NCBI RefSeq assembly: GCF_000377345.1
Contig: NZ_KB898041.1
Location: 62,001 to 126,000, forward strand
Length of the DNA: 64,000 nt
Direction: 5' to 3'
Origin: Thioalkalivibrio sp. ALJ16
GTDB taxonomy: Bacteria; Pseudomonadota; Gammaproteobacteria; Ectothiorhodospirales; Ectothiorhodospiraceae
Shown: positions 63,118-64,000 of the stretch, in pieces
Numbering within the stretch: position 1 is the stretch's first letter
How the letters are laid out: each line of letters begins with the position of its first letter
Translations under genes and position numbers: made by a program
Notes under the pieces: generated by a model
What the model was told of the DNA's origin: nothing
The model's database searches: none
The model's input: the letters and a program-made list of their open reading frames with translations, nothing else

Positions 63118-64000
63118 ATGACGACTGCAACCAGTAGCAAGCCCATCCGCATCGGGGTTGTCGGTGCGACCGGATACACCGGTGTCGAGTTGTTGCGCCT
63201 GCTGGCGCGGCACCCGGCCGCCCGCCTGCAGGTGGTGACCTCGCGCGGCGAGGCCGGGACGCCGGTGGCCGCGCTGTTCCCGAGCCTGCGCGGGGCGGTG
63301 GATGCGGTGTTCCAGGCGCCGGACGAGGCGGTGCTGGGCGAGTGCGATGTGGTCTTTTTCGCCACGCCTCACGGCGTCGCGCACGGCCTGGCCGCCCCGC
63401 TGCTGGAGCGCGGTGCGCGCATCATCGATCTGTCTGCGGACTTCCGTATCCGCGATCCGGAGTTGTGGGCGCGCTGGTACGGGCAGGCGCACGGTGCGCC
63501 ACAGTATCTGGACGAGGCCGTCTATGGTCTGCCTGAACTCAACCGCGAGCAGATCCGCGGCGCGCGCCTGATCGCTGTTCCCGGCTGCTACCCCACGGCC
63601 GTCAGCCTGGCGGTGCTGCCACTGCTGGAGGCCGGCCTGATTGACCCCGGCGACGTGATCGCGGATGCCAAGAGCGGCGTCAGCGGGGCGGGCCGCAAGG
63701 CGCAGATCGGTGGCCTGTTTGCCGAGGTGCAGGAGGACTTTCGCGCCTATGCCAGTGGTGGTCACCGGCACTGGCCGGAGATCCAGCAGACCCTGAGCGG
63801 GGTCTCCGGGCAGGCGGTGGGGTTGATCTTTCAGCCGCATCTGGTGCCGATGACCCGCGGCATCCACGCCACGCTGTATCTGCGTCCGCGCGCGCAGGCG
63901 GACTGGCAGGCCTGTTTCGAGCAGCGCTATCGTGACGAGCCGTTCGTGGACGTGATGCCCGCGGGTTCGCACCCGCAGACGTCCAGCGTGCGCGGGACCA
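63118..64000 (+). CDS. argC: N-acetyl-gamma-glutamyl-phosphate reductase, 3' end outside window
   Basis: ArgC reduces N-acetylglutamyl phosphate in arginine synthesis. The frame is open to the end of the window (294 codons of about 345). Seen: [20 protein letters not shown] (NADP loop), [38 protein letters not shown] with catalytic Cys157, [13 protein letters not shown] and [18 protein letters not shown]. The missing part is the last 50 or so residues. ATG 63118 gives the usual start region; TATCAT 9 bp upstream of it could be a -10 but no -35 supports it. argG lies at 44.6 kb. Confidence 0.95.
   Translation, partial: MTTATSSKPIRIGVVGATGYTGVELLRLLARHPAARLQVVTSRGEAGTPVAALFPSLRGAVDAVFQAPDEAVLGECDVVFFATPHGVAHGLAAPLLERGARIIDLSADFRIRDPELWARWYGQAHGAPQYLDEAVYGLPELNREQIRGARLIAVPGCYPTAVSLAVLPLLEAGLIDPGDVIADAKSGVSGAGRKAQIGGLFAEVQEDFRAYASGGHRHWPEIQQTLSGVSGQAVGLIFQPHLVPMTRGIHATLYLRPRAQADWQACFEQRYRDEPFVDVMPAGSHPQTSSVRGT

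Overview
The window is a dense, high-GC (roughly two-thirds G+C) bacterial chromosome segment. Gene content and order fit a gammaproteobacterium: dksA-gluQ, exbB-exbD-msbA-lpxK-ycaR-kdsB, rppH-ptsP, the mlaA and mpl-ubiX genes, and a homodimeric pyruvate dehydrogenase. A bicarbonate transporter with its P-II-like partner (SbtA/SbtB), a CbbY-type xylulose bisphosphate phosphatase and many respiratory or redox genes suggest a CO2-fixing chemolithoautotroph. A sulfur oxidiser of the Ectothiorhodospiraceae/Thioalkalivibrio type is the best guess, but this is inference from content, not a database match. No rRNA, tRNA, CRISPR array, phage or transposase gene was found.

Layout. 1-3504: riboflavin/thiamine/lipid operon (ribBA 3' end, ribH, nusB, thiL, pgpA). 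3752-5804: a TPR response regulator and a histidine kinase. 6422-8397: flavodoxin-fold reductase, then sbtA-sbtB. 8531-9067: a secreted low-complexity Gly/Pro/Gln protein. 9119-14127 (minus): small membrane protein, CbrA-like sensor kinase, NtrC-type regulator, thpR. 14196-15609 (minus): dksA-gluQ. 15790-20456: cbbY, marC-family gene, cysM, exonuclease, rlmD. 20492-26451: ExbB/ExbD and the LPS export and Kdo genes. 26553-33587 (minus): RIO kinase, a small basic protein, a Rad50/Mre11-like pair and a HAD phosphatase. 33717-37430: cytochrome b561, a membrane sulfatase-fold protein and rnt, separated by repeats. 37729-43550: aceE-aceF-lpdA. 43557-47848: MotY-like protein, argG, PhnD-GGDEF protein. 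47926-51848: mlaA, membrane protein, mpl, ubiX and a LON-domain protein, mostly joined by 4-bp overlaps. 51905-54832: thioredoxin, AEC permease, TauE permease. 54908-57683 (minus): hemL, thiE, thiD. 57766-64000: hypothetical protein, SerB-like phosphatase, rppH-ptsP, hemJ, TlpA-like protein, and argC running off the end.

The least described material is non-coding. A family of about 300-350 bp foldback repeats with CTAG at or near both ends occurs in three full copies (6078-6425, 34289-34591, 36404-36707), with a 132-bp derivative at 27434-27565 and solitary termini elsewhere. Each full copy has two arms carrying related hairpin modules. Copies B and C differ by paired substitutions that keep the stems intact. 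In two cases the CTAG boundary supplies the stop codon of the neighbouring gene. A second family is a roughly 480-bp nested inverted repeat at 53482-53965, with a shorter relative at 36247-36370. Two REP-like hairpins are at 6003-6036 and 32741-32823.

Other items worth attention are a Rad50-like ATPase with a membrane hairpin in place of the usual hook, a small membrane protein overlapping the CbrA-like kinase, a WaaA-like gene lodged between msbA and lpxK, and a lipoyl domain fused to dihydrolipoamide dehydrogenase.
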